The notes beneath the pieces were generated by a model. That model was not told the origin of the DNA. It ran no database searches and saw nothing but the letters and a program-made list of their open reading frames with translations. Below, piece after piece: positions 8,787-16,536 of a DNA stretch of 64,000 nucleotides; the first letter of the stretch is position 1, and every line of letters starts with the position of its first letter. A program made the translations under genes and the position numbers. Source of the DNA: UBA7803 sp041395905 (GTDB lineage: Bacteria > Pseudomonadota > Gammaproteobacteria > Pseudomonadales > Azotimanducaceae); contig JAWKZP010000004.1 in the NCBI GenBank assembly GCA_041395905.1, forward strand, positions 325,676 to 389,675. The letters run 5' to 3'.

Positions 8787-9233
8787 TCAGGCCGATTCGA
8801 CGTCGCGCAGATTTCCGTAGAGCGTTTCGGCGAGCTGTTTGAGCTGTTGCCCCTGGCGCGGCGTCAGAGCACCCAGGCAGCCGAGCGCCGCCGGAACGTC
8901 GACCGCCCGCCGCGCCAGCAGCGCGCCCTCACGCGACAACGAGATCACCCGCATGCGCTCGTCCACCTCGGAGCGGCCGCGCTCGATCAGACCTTTGCGC
9001 TCCAGACGCTTGAGAACAGGCGTCACGGTTCCCGTTTCGAGACGGGTCGCCTGGCAGATACCCGTGACCGAGCGATCGTCCTCCTCCCACAGCGCAAGCA
9101 TCACCAGATACTGCGGATAAGTCAGGCCCAGGGGCTCGAGCAGCGAGCGGTAGGCACGCAGCAGCGCGTTGGTCGCCGAGTACAGCGACAGGCAGATCTG
9201 ATTGGAAAGATGCAGCTCGGGTGGTGACGCCAT
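8787..9233 (-). CDS. MarR-family regulator, OhrR-like
   Basis: A 148-residue winged-helix repressor. The segment from QICLSLYS to LTYPQYLVMLALWE closely follows OhrR, including a Cys at position 14 equivalent to the peroxide-sensing cysteine of that family. The recognition-helix region contains VTPVLKRLERKGLI and the wing carries DERMRV. I chose the ATG at 9233, which gives the usual OhrR length; an in-frame ATG at 9290 would add 19 residues of poor quality. It is divergent from a CxxCH haem protein gene, and two palindromes in the shared region are probable operators. It likely senses organic peroxide or another thiol-reactive compound (inference). No ohr gene is seen nearby. Confidence 0.88.
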   Translation of the reverse strand: MASPPELHLSNQICLSLYSATNALLRAYRSLLEPLGLTYPQYLVMLALWEEDDRSVTGICQATRLETGTVTPVLKRLERKGLIERGRSEVDERMRVISLSREGALLARRAVDVPAALGCLGALTPRQGQQLKQLAETLYGNLRDVESA

Positions 9234-9278
9234 GACGTGCCCACATTCGTTGGAGCGTTCATGATAGCCAGCAATCCG

Positions 9279-9308
9279 TTGACTCGCCATTCGATTGCCT
9301 GCAATAAT
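9279..9308 (+). promoter_or_regulatory. sigma70-type promoter of the CxxCH haem protein gene
   Basis: TTGACT (9279-9284) and AATAAT (9303-9308) are separated by 18 bases, each matching the consensus in five of six positions. They lie 39 bases before the ATG of the downstream gene. An AT-rich ATATATA follows at about 9319-9325. Confidence 0.6.
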
Positions 9309-9320
9309 GTTGCGCGCAAT
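9294..9320. promoter_or_regulatory. paired palindromes, probable MarR/OhrR operator
   Basis: ATTGC-CT-GCAAT (9294-9305) and TTGC-GC-GCAA (9310-9319) are palindromes whose centres lie 15 bases apart. They share the half-site TTGC/GCAA and overlap the -10 element of the plus-strand promoter. MarR-family dimers bind such short palindromes, and an OhrR-like gene is divergent next to the site. Binding is inferred from position and symmetry. Confidence 0.5.
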
Positions 9321-9346
9321 ATATACCGTTACTCAGGAGCACCCCT

Positions 9347-9934
9347 ATGAATCTGCACGGCTTCGCCAGAATGGCGTTGTTGCTGCTCGCCCCGGCGGCA
9401 TCGCTGGCACCCGCGGCGGCCGATGACGGCGGCGTGACAGCCGACAGCTTCCAATGCATCCGTGACATGACGCCCATCCGCGGGTTCTATGTCGACAACC
9501 TCGAGGGCGACCTGGAAGCCACGCTGGCCGTAGCCCGCTCGACGACTGGCGGCAGCTACCCGCCGGGCTCGGTGGTGCAGCTGGTGCCGACGGAAGCGAT
9601 GGTCAAGCGCGAGCAAGGTTTCAACCCTGCGACCCGGGACTGGGAGTTCTTCGAGCTGGACGTTTCTCCTGCCGGCAGCAGCGTGCGGGCGCGCGGCTTC
9701 GCCGAGGTAGTCAACCGGTTCGGCGGCAACTGTTTTGCCTGCCACGTCAAAGCCCGCCCCGAGTGGGACATGGTGTGCGAGCAGGATCACGGCTGCGACC
9801 CGATCCCGCTGACACCGGTGATGATCCGCGCCATTCAGAAAACCGATCCGCGCTGCGAAGCCGTTCCGTTTAGTACGGAGGAAGCCCAGGCGCTGCAGGC
9901 ACTGATGGGAGCCGCGGCGGCATCCGGCGGCTGA
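9347..9934 (+). CDS. exported CxxCH haem protein, cytochrome P460-like
   Basis: A 195-residue protein with an N-terminal signal peptide (cleavage after about residue 25). It has one c-type haem motif, C129-F-A-C132-H133, followed by further cysteines in MVCEQDHGCDP. The pattern of WEFFELD, a short turn, RGFAEVVNRFGG and then CxxCH resembles the cytochrome P460 / haem-binding family. It would carry a covalently bound haem in the periplasm; the reaction, if any, is unknown. CAGGAG precedes the ATG by about 8 bases. A promoter overlapped by palindromes and a divergent OhrR-like gene suggest control by oxidative stress. Confidence 0.8.
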   Translation: MNLHGFARMALLLLAPAASLAPAAADDGGVTADSFQCIRDMTPIRGFYVDNLEGDLEATLAVARSTTGGSYPPGSVVQLVPTEAMVKREQGFNPATRDWEFFELDVSPAGSSVRARGFAEVVNRFGGNCFACHVKARPEWDMVCEQDHGCDPIPLTPVMIRAIQKTDPRCEAVPFSTEEAQALQALMGAAAASGG

Positions 9935-10044
9935 TAGAACCTCAGCGATTACCGGGGCTTTGCATCGCCCGGCACGCGCCGATTAAGCTTGCGGGTACGG
10001 CCCAGAACAGGCAAAAGAGCGGGCACGTCAATGGAGGGGGAATC

Positions 10045-10917
10045 ATGGCAGCCATCCGCTGGACACGTGTCTGCGCCATCCTGCTGGTGCTCACCGCGCC
10101 GCGCTTCGCGCTGGCCGAGCCCGACGTTTTCGCCGACGTGGTCTACGGCCACAAGGACGGCATGGCGCTGTTCTACGACGTCATCCGCCCGGCGCAGCCT
10201 TCCGGTGCGGGTGTCATATACATGGTCAGCGGTGGCTGGTTCTCGGTGTGGCAGCCGCCCGAGCAGCGCTTCGGCTACTTCGATCCGCTGCTCGCCGAAG
10301 GGTTTACCGTGTTCGCCGTGCATCACGGCAGCGCGCCGCGTTTCAAGGTGCCCGAGGCGGTCTCCGACGTGCGCGCCGCCGTGCGCCACATTCACGAGCA
10401 TGCCGCACAATACGGTATCGACCCGAAACGTCTGGGGGTGTTCGGCGGCAGCGCCGGCGGCCACCTGTCGCTGATGCTGGGGCTGGACTCCCAAAGTCAG
10501 CCGGATGCCGCCGCCAGCGCCGCGCCCCGGCGCAGTCTGGGGCCCTACTATGCAAGCAACGGCGACTCAGACGCCCGCGTGGCAGCCGTGGTCGCCTACT
10601 ACCCGCCTGTCGATCTGCGCGGCCTCGCTGGTCCCAACGAGCGATTTCCGGCACTCGAATTCGATCCGGACCAAGCGGCGGCCATATCCCCGTTGCTTTT
10701 CGTATCCAGCGACGACCCGCCTACCCTGCTCGTCCACGGCGATGCAGACACCCTGGTGCCGGTTTCCAACAGCCAGCGCCTGGACGAGGCACTGACGGCG
10801 CAGGGCGTCGAGCACGAGCTGGTCGTCATCGAAGGCGGCGACCACGGCTTCCGCGACCCGGCCCTGCGGGCACGCGCCGATGCGGCCATGGTGCGCTGGT
10901 TCAAACAGCACCTGTGA
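10045..10917 (+). CDS. exported alpha/beta hydrolase (esterase/peptidase-like)
   Basis: A 290-residue protein with a signal peptide (cleavage near ALAEP). The nucleophile elbow is GGSAGGH with S136. The charge-relay Asp is likely in VHGDADTLVPVSNS and the His in GGDHGFRDP near the C-terminus. A GGGGGA-like Shine-Dalgarno stretch precedes the ATG. The fold suits carboxylester or peptide hydrolysis in the periplasm; the substrate cannot be told. It lies 65 bases upstream of the beta-lactamase-like gene on the same strand. Confidence 0.85.
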   Translation: MAAIRWTRVCAILLVLTAPRFALAEPDVFADVVYGHKDGMALFYDVIRPAQPSGAGVIYMVSGGWFSVWQPPEQRFGYFDPLLAEGFTVFAVHHGSAPRFKVPEAVSDVRAAVRHIHEHAAQYGIDPKRLGVFGGSAGGHLSLMLGLDSQSQPDAAASAAPRRSLGPYYASNGDSDARVAAVVAYYPPVDLRGLAGPNERFPALEFDPDQAAAISPLLFVSSDDPPTLLVHGDADTLVPVSNSQRLDEALTAQGVEHELVVIEGGDHGFRDPALRARADAAMVRWFKQHL

Positions 10918-10982
10918 GCCGCACCAGGATGAAAGCGGGCGTCAGTGTGTCCGCTCAGGGCCGGCAACCGGGCTATCTTACG

Positions 10983-11981
10983 ATGCGCCGGATCGCCCTG
11001 TGCCTGCTGGCACTGTGGCTGCACGGTACAGCCGCCAACGCGTGGCCGAACGAGCAGGCGCTGGAGCAGGAGCTCGGCCGGCTCGCCCAGCTGCCGAGCG
11101 GCACGCTCGGCGTCGCCGTGGTACATGTCGAGTCCGGGCGCAGCGCCTTCGTCAATGCGGACGAACCCTACCCCATGGCCAGCACCTTCAAGGTACCCGT
11201 CGCAGTGCAGCTGCTGCATCTGGTGGACGAGCAATCGCTGCGGCTCGATCGGATGATCGATCTCGCTCCTGCGGACCTGGCACCCGGCAGTGGCATGATC
11301 ACCTCGTTGCTGGACGACCCGGGTGTATCGCTGTCGCTGCGCAACCTGCTGGAACTGATGCTTCTGATCAGCGACAACACGGCCGCAGATCTGATGCTGC
11401 GGGAGGCAGGCGGCCCCGACGCGGTCAACGCGCGCCTGCGCGCACTGGGCGTTGAGGGGATGCGGGTCGACCGGTCGACCCTGTCGCTCATAGCGGACGC
11501 GCTGGGTACCGCAGCGCCAGCGCCCGAGTCGCGCACCCGCGCGGGCTACGAAACGCTGTTCGACGCGCTTCCCGAAGACGCGGTGAAAACGGCGCGTGCG
11601 GCCTTCGCCGCAGACCCGCGCGACACTTCATCGCCACGGGCCATGGCTGAGCTGCTGGCAAAAATCTGGCGCGGCCAGGCGCTCAGCGACGCATCCACCG
11701 CGCTGCTGATCGACATCATGAGTCGCTGCCAGACCGGCCAGGCGCGTCTCAAGGGCATGCTTCCAATCGGCACGGAGGTCGCGCACAAGACCGGCACGAT
11801 CGCCGGCAGCGCCAATGACGTCGGTGTGATCACCCTGCCGCACGACGCCGGCCACGTCATCGTCGCCGCGTTCGTCAAGGGTTCGGACGCCGAAATGGCG
11901 GCGCGGGAGCGCGCAATAGCTGACGTGGCGCGCGCCGCCCACGACTACTTTCTGTTTGCGCCGCAGGCGACCGCCCGCTGA
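10983..11981 (+). CDS. class A beta-lactamase-like serine hydrolase lacking Glu166
   Basis: A 332-residue protein with a signal peptide (about residues 1-20, cleavage near ANAWP). It has S67-T-F-K70, S130-D-N132 and K269-T-G, all in class A beta-lactamase order. The omega-loop position that normally carries the deacylating Glu166 and Asn170 reads VDRSTLSLIAD, so Thr stands at 166. An insert of about 40 residues then precedes DPRDTSSPRAMAELL, which resumes the class A pattern. Without Glu166 the enzyme may hydrolyse beta-lactams poorly or do another reaction. The start at ATG 10983 was preferred because it begins directly with the signal peptide; 10929 is an alternative. Confidence 0.85.
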   Translation: MRRIALCLLALWLHGTAANAWPNEQALEQELGRLAQLPSGTLGVAVVHVESGRSAFVNADEPYPMASTFKVPVAVQLLHLVDEQSLRLDRMIDLAPADLAPGSGMITSLLDDPGVSLSLRNLLELMLLISDNTAADLMLREAGGPDAVNARLRALGVEGMRVDRSTLSLIADALGTAAPAPESRTRAGYETLFDALPEDAVKTARAAFAADPRDTSSPRAMAELLAKIWRGQALSDASTALLIDIMSRCQTGQARLKGMLPIGTEVAHKTGTIAGSANDVGVITLPHDAGHVIVAAFVKGSDAEMAARERAIADVARAAHDYFLFAPQATAR

Positions 11982-12096
11982 GCCGCGCTCAGTGGTGTCC
12001 CGCGCAACCGCTGAACAGCGCCACGTGGATTCGAGAATCGTTGCAATCGGCACCAAACCAATCAGCACCAATCGTCAACCAAGGAGCACCCCAACC

Positions 12097-12618
12097 ATGA
12101 CCAGTTCGCTTTATGACATCAGCGTTGCCTCGTATCTGCAGACCGTGGGCGCCGTCGCCGGGTTCCTGGAAAAAGGCCGGGCTCACTGCGAGGCGCAAGG
12201 GATCGATCTGAACGAGATCGTGCAGATGCGGCTGTATCCGGACATGCTGCCGTTCACGTTTCAGATCGTTTCGGTGGCGCACCATTCGTTGGGTGCGCTC
12301 AAGGGTCTGCAGTCAGGAAAGTTCGGCCCGCCGGGCGCGCCCGGCGACCTGGACTTTGCCGGTCTGCAGAATCTGGTCGCGGAAACGCTCACAGCGCTGA
12401 AGCAGGCTACGCCGGACGCAGTCAACTCGCTCGAGGGCAGCGACGTGGTGTTCGAGATCGGCGACCGCAAGATGCCGTTCACCTGCGCCAACTTCGTGCT
12501 GTCGTTCTCTCTGCCGAATCTGCACTTCCACGCGACGACAGCCTACGACATGCTGCGCATCAAGGGCGTACCCCTCGGCAAGCGCGACTATATGGGCATG
12601 CCCCGCATCAAGATGTGA
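12097..12618 (+). CDS. DUF1993 family protein
   Basis: A 173-residue soluble protein matching the DUF1993 family in pattern: SLYDISVASYLQTVGAV at the start, RLYPDMLPF in the middle, and NLHFHATTAYDMLR followed by GxPLGKRDYMG at the end. Such proteins are predicted to be helical bundles of the DinB-like type; no function is established. A strong AAGGAG lies 10 bases before the ATG. It is convergent with the Rieske oxygenase gene. Confidence 0.85.
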   Translation: MTSSLYDISVASYLQTVGAVAGFLEKGRAHCEAQGIDLNEIVQMRLYPDMLPFTFQIVSVAHHSLGALKGLQSGKFGPPGAPGDLDFAGLQNLVAETLTALKQATPDAVNSLEGSDVVFEIGDRKMPFTCANFVLSFSLPNLHFHATTAYDMLRIKGVPLGKRDYMGMPRIKM

Positions 12619-12678
12619 GCTTCGCCCGCCACCGGTCGCCCTCCGACAGGGGGCGCCGTGACGGCGCGCAACGGCGCA

Positions 12679-13806
12679 TCAGTACGCGCCGAGCAGACCC
12701 TGCAGGGCGGCATGAAAGTGCTGCAGCCCCGGCTCATTGCGCCCGAACACCAGGTGATCCTGGGCGGCGGCGGCGAACCCCCGCTGAACGCCCGCCACGG
12801 TCGCGAAATCCTCGCGGTCGGTAACTTCCACCAGCAGATCGAAATTGCGCTGCCAGTGTTCGTCGCTGCGGGTGGATGCGCGCGGCACGTACAGCGCGAC
12901 GCTCAGATGCGCCTCGTCCACCGTCGCCCCGGGACGGCTCTGATACAACTGAACGTGGTCCTGCTGATAGATGAGCACCGTGTTGGGCACCAGAAACCAC
13001 AGAATCGTCGCGTGCGGCAGCAGCGACCAGTCGCTGCGATCGCGCAGGTCGAGCTCGACGATGGAACGGCGCGTCGCCACCATACGTCCGTGGGGACCGA
13101 ACGCATTGAACAGCGCGTAGTCCCCGTGAATCATGGGCCGCAGCGTATCGCGATGCAGGGCCGGCACATGGTAGGCCTCGCAGAACGTATCGACCGCCAG
13201 CTTCCAGTTGAACCTGCGCGTGAAGGCGGTGGCCGCGAACAGCCGATACCGTGCCAGGTCGAGGGGTCCCAGCTCCGCCTCCGCTCCGTGCAGCGGGCGA
13301 TCGCCGATACTGCCCTGCGGATCGCCAGACACCCAGATCAGCCCGTCCTGCTCCAGTACCGGCAGCCGCACCAGATCTTCGCAGGGCAGGTCGTCGAAGT
13401 ACTCGCCACGGCGGCGCGACGCCGAGCGGCCGTCGAGATGGTAGGTCCAGCCGTGATACGGGCACACCAGCCGGGCAGCACGACCGCAACCGGACGCAAC
13501 CTGCGCCCCGCGGTGCCTGCAGACATTCAGCATCGCGCGCACTTCGCCGTCACCCGCGCGGGTTACGATCACCGACGCATCACCCAAGTCCACGGTGGCG
13601 TAGCTGCCCGTATCAGGCACCAGGCCGGAGAGCGCGGCGAGCGTGGGAACCGTCCTCAGCAGACGCCTCTCCGCAGCGAGCCGTGCGACGCTGGCGTAGT
13701 CTGCTACCGGCACACGCATGGAAGCGGGCGCCGTATCGGTGCCGGCCCCGGCCTGACGGTGCGCCATGATTCGGTCGAGCAGCGCGAGCTGGGTCGTCCG
13801 ATCCAT
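12679..13806 (-). CDS. Rieske [2Fe-2S] aromatic ring-hydroxylating oxygenase, alpha subunit-like
   Basis: A 375-residue oxygenase. The Rieske cluster ligands are C96-R-H98 and C115-P-Y-H118. The mononuclear iron site appears as DTFCEAYHVPALH with H213 and H218, near D206. Such enzymes insert O2 into aromatic or N-methyl substrates using electrons from a separate reductase. No reductase, ferredoxin or beta subunit gene is adjacent, so electron supply must come from elsewhere. The ATG at 13806 was chosen; the open frame runs further upstream without conserved sequence. It is convergent with DUF1993 and divergent from the metal efflux operon. The substrate is unknown. Confidence 0.9.
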   Translation of the reverse strand: MDRTTQLALLDRIMAHRQAGAGTDTAPASMRVPVADYASVARLAAERRLLRTVPTLAALSGLVPDTGSYATVDLGDASVIVTRAGDGEVRAMLNVCRHRGAQVASGCGRAARLVCPYHGWTYHLDGRSASRRRGEYFDDLPCEDLVRLPVLEQDGLIWVSGDPQGSIGDRPLHGAEAELGPLDLARYRLFAATAFTRRFNWKLAVDTFCEAYHVPALHRDTLRPMIHGDYALFNAFGPHGRMVATRRSIVELDLRDRSDWSLLPHATILWFLVPNTVLIYQQDHVQLYQSRPGATVDEAHLSVALYVPRASTRSDEHWQRNFDLLVEVTDREDFATVAGVQRGFAAAAQDHLVFGRNEPGLQHFHAALQGLLGAY

Positions 13807-14008
13807 CAGACGGTCGCCGCGCGCACGCGGGCCTCCGCGCGATGCGCGCTGAGTCGCGGTAGCTGGTCCAACATCACAACCCTGAAAGTCCGGCCAAGCC
13901 GCGGAGTCTAGCAGCATCGCGCCGGAGTCTGCGCGGCGCGCGCCAACGCACGCATGTGGGCGATTAGGGGTTTTTCCGAAGTGGCCCGCCGTCCGCGGCG
14001 TCGCTACC
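13807..14008. other. 202-base divergent gap, Rieske oxygenase / efflux operon
   Basis: GC-rich non-coding DNA between two divergent start codons, which must contain promoters for both. I see no clear -35/-10 pair and no MerR- or CopY-type operator of the kind expected before a metal efflux operon. Confidence 0.3.
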
Positions 14009-15379
14009 ATGCGCCGAATGTCACGTGGTCTTGTCAGACGAGTCGCGCTGTGCGTGGGCTGCGCCACCCTGTTGTCGACGATCAGCATGCCCTGCGGCGC
14101 TGCAGCCGAAGCGGCCGCGGTGTTCGCGCGCGCCGAGGCAGCCGATACCGGGCGCTCGATCGGTGTGCACGAAAACAGTTCGCCCATCGGCACCGACCCG
14201 CACGAAGCCAGCGAGCACCAGCCGTTGCCGGTCAGCGCCGATCTTAGCCTCAAGTCGATCGTGGACCATGCGCTCGCGCAGGCGCCGGACCGCCTCGCGC
14301 TGGCCGGGGCCGCCGCCGAACTCGCGACCTGGAACGCGCGCGGGCGTCGACTACTCGCCGGGAATCCTGCACTGAGCTTCCGCTACCAGACCGACCGGTT
14401 CAACGACGATCTGGGTATCGAGGAAATCGAGTCCGGGTTGGAACTGCCGATCTGGCGCTGGGGCGAGCGCGCGGCCACACGTCGTTACGGTGAGCAGCTC
14501 GACGAGGCCGTCGCAGCCAGCACAGCGGTGCTGCGCTGGACAGTCGCGGGTGCCGTACGCGACGTGCTGCACGAGCTGAACCGGGCCGAACTGGAGCTTC
14601 AGGCCATGACCCGGATCAGCGCGCAGGCCCAACGCGTGCACGAAGCCGTCGCCCGCCAGCAGGCCCTGGGTGACGCGTCCAGACACGAGCTGCTGCTGGC
14701 CCGCTCCAGCATGCTGCAGGCACAAAGCGCACAACTCGATGCCGAGGCAGCGCTGCTGGACGCGCAGATCGCGTATCGTTCGCTGGTCGGGCTGCCGCTG
14801 CGGCCGCCGCCGGTCGCCGAACCGGAGCATCCGGGCATCGAGCTGCCCGAGACGCATCCGCTGCTGACCTGGCACGGCACGCGCGTGGCCGAAGCGAGCG
14901 CGAAACTCGCGATGCTGCGCAAGGGTGCCGGCGGCAACCCTACCCTCCACGTCGGACCTCGAAGGGAACGCGGCGCCGCCGAGCTGCCGTTCGAGGACAG
15001 CATCGGCGTCACGCTGCGCGTGCCGCTGGGTGGCAGCCTGTACCCCACGCCCGGAATGGCCGAAGCGGAGCGCGCGCTCGGCGAAGCCCAGGCAGCGCGC
15101 GACAAGGCCCGGCGGGCGCTGCAGCTCGACTGGCACGAAGCCCGTCACGAGCTGGAGGTCGCCACGCGAAGGCTGCAGCTGGCCCGGCAACAGGGCGAGC
15201 TGGCCGAAGCAACCTCGGAGATGAACGGCATCGCCTACCAGCGCGGCGAGCTGGACCTGTTCGACTACCTGCGCCTGGAGGCGGCCACCTCGACTCAGTT
15301 GCTGGCCCTGCACCGCGCCGAGGCCGACTACCTGCGCGCCGTGGCCTACCGCAACCAGATTCTCGGAGACACGCCTTGA
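14009..15379 (+). CDS. czcC: TolC/CzcC-family outer membrane efflux protein
   Basis: A 456-residue outer membrane factor with a signal peptide (residues about 8-33). It contains two repeats of the OEP domain: long amphipathic helices around 80-220 and 280-450 and the pattern ENGLELPIWRWGERAA-like in strand regions. Position in front of an adaptor and an RND pump identifies it as the exit duct of a tripartite efflux complex. Its TGA overlaps the start of the adaptor gene by 4 bases. The metal substrate is not shown by this protein. The region after the signal peptide contains several His and Glu residues that could contact metal. Confidence 0.85.
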   Translation: MRRMSRGLVRRVALCVGCATLLSTISMPCGAAAEAAAVFARAEAADTGRSIGVHENSSPIGTDPHEASEHQPLPVSADLSLKSIVDHALAQAPDRLALAGAAAELATWNARGRRLLAGNPALSFRYQTDRFNDDLGIEEIESGLELPIWRWGERAATRRYGEQLDEAVAASTAVLRWTVAGAVRDVLHELNRAELELQAMTRISAQAQRVHEAVARQQALGDASRHELLLARSSMLQAQSAQLDAEAALLDAQIAYRSLVGLPLRPPPVAEPEHPGIELPETHPLLTWHGTRVAEASAKLAMLRKGAGGNPTLHVGPRRERGAAELPFEDSIGVTLRVPLGGSLYPTPGMAEAERALGEAQAARDKARRALQLDWHEARHELEVATRRLQLARQQGELAEATSEMNGIAYQRGELDLFDYLRLEAATSTQLLALHRAEADYLRAVAYRNQILGDTP

Positions 15380-16536
15380 AGCTTCAGTTCCTGCCGCTGC
15401 CCCTGTCGACGACTACCCTGATCGGGATCGTCCTGCAGCTCTGCATTCCTACGCTGCACGCGGCCGATCTGGAACTGTCCGCCGACGAGGCTGGGCGCCT
15501 CGGCGTGCGCACCGAGCAACCCAGAGCCGTCGCCAACCGGGCCGTGCTGTCTGCCCCGGGGCGGATCGTCGTCCCGCCGGGTCAGGACCGTGTGGTCGCG
15601 GCTGTGCAGGCCGGGCTGCTCACTCAGCTGTTCGTAGGTTCCGGCGATCAGGTGGCCGTCGACACACCGTTGGCCGAAATCACGAGCCCCGAGCTCATGA
15701 CGCTGCAGACCCGATTTCTCGACGCCCACACCGCGCTCGGCGTCGCGCGGGCCGCCGCCGAGCGCGACCGGGGGCTGCTCGAAGACGGGATCATCTCGCA
15801 GCGGCGGCTGCAGGCCACGGAGGCAGCGCTCGCTGCCGCCGAGGCAGAGCACGGCAACGCGCTGAGCCTGCTGAAAATGTCCGGCATGACGACGCCCGAG
15901 GTGGACGCCCTGCTGCAGGACAAGTCACTTTCCGCGCGCGTGCTGCTGCGCGCTCCCTCCCCGGGGGAAGTGCTCGAAGTCTACGGCAGGGTGGGCGAGC
16001 GCTTCGACGCGCTGGCGCCGGTGGTGCGGATCGCGGCGCTGGAACCGCTCTGGCTGGTGCTGACGGTACCCGAGTCCCAGGCCGGCCTGGTGCAGCCGGA
16101 CATGCTGGTCATCGTCGACCAGCAGGTACCATCGGGTGCCGCAGCGCCCGACTCGGCGCCCTCAGGGCGGGTGCTCCAGGTAGGCAGCATGGTGCACCCG
16201 GCCAGCCAGAGCGTCGACGTGCGCGCCCTGCTGGCATCGGGCGGACTGCGCCTGCGCCCCGGCCAGCAGGTGAACGCGCGCCTGTTTGCGCCGTGTCGTG
16301 GTGCAGCCGGCGGACCCTGTCTGGCGGTGCCGCGCGCCGCGCTCATGCGTCATCGGGACGCCACCTGGATCGTCCGTCGCGGACGCGCAGGCTTCCGCGT
16401 CGATGCCGTCGTGCCCATCGCCGAGGACGCCGACTACGCCTACTTCAGCGGTGCCCTGGCCGCCGATGACGAGGTGGTGGTCGGCGGCATTGCCGCGCTC
16501 AAGGCGCTCTGGCTCGCGGAGCAGCAGGACGGATGA
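15376..16536 (+). CDS. czcB: efflux RND periplasmic adaptor (CzcB-like membrane fusion protein)
   Basis: A 386-residue HlyD-type adaptor with an N-terminal signal sequence. A barrel-sandwich half-motif (PGQDRVVAAVQAGLL then VAVDTPLAEITSPEL) is followed by a short helical hairpin with the sequence ATEAALAAAEAEHGN, and the second lipoyl half (RAPSPGEVLEVYGRVGE). Beta-barrel and membrane-proximal regions follow. It bridges the inner membrane pump and the outer membrane duct. It is coupled by 4-base ATGA overlaps to both neighbours. Confidence 0.87.
   Translation: MKLQFLPLPLSTTTLIGIVLQLCIPTLHAADLELSADEAGRLGVRTEQPRAVANRAVLSAPGRIVVPPGQDRVVAAVQAGLLTQLFVGSGDQVAVDTPLAEITSPELMTLQTRFLDAHTALGVARAAAERDRGLLEDGIISQRRLQATEAALAAAEAEHGNALSLLKMSGMTTPEVDALLQDKSLSARVLLRAPSPGEVLEVYGRVGERFDALAPVVRIAALEPLWLVLTVPESQAGLVQPDMLVIVDQQVPSGAAAPDSAPSGRVLQVGSMVHPASQSVDVRALLASGGLRLRPGQQVNARLFAPCRGAAGGPCLAVPRAALMRHRDATWIVRRGRAGFRVDAVVPIAEDADYAYFSGALAADDEVVVGGIAALKALWLAEQQDG

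Noticed and set aside
10983..11981. Calling this gene a beta-lactam resistance gene
   Set aside because: The deacylating Glu166 and Asn170 are missing, so class A activity cannot be claimed from sequence.
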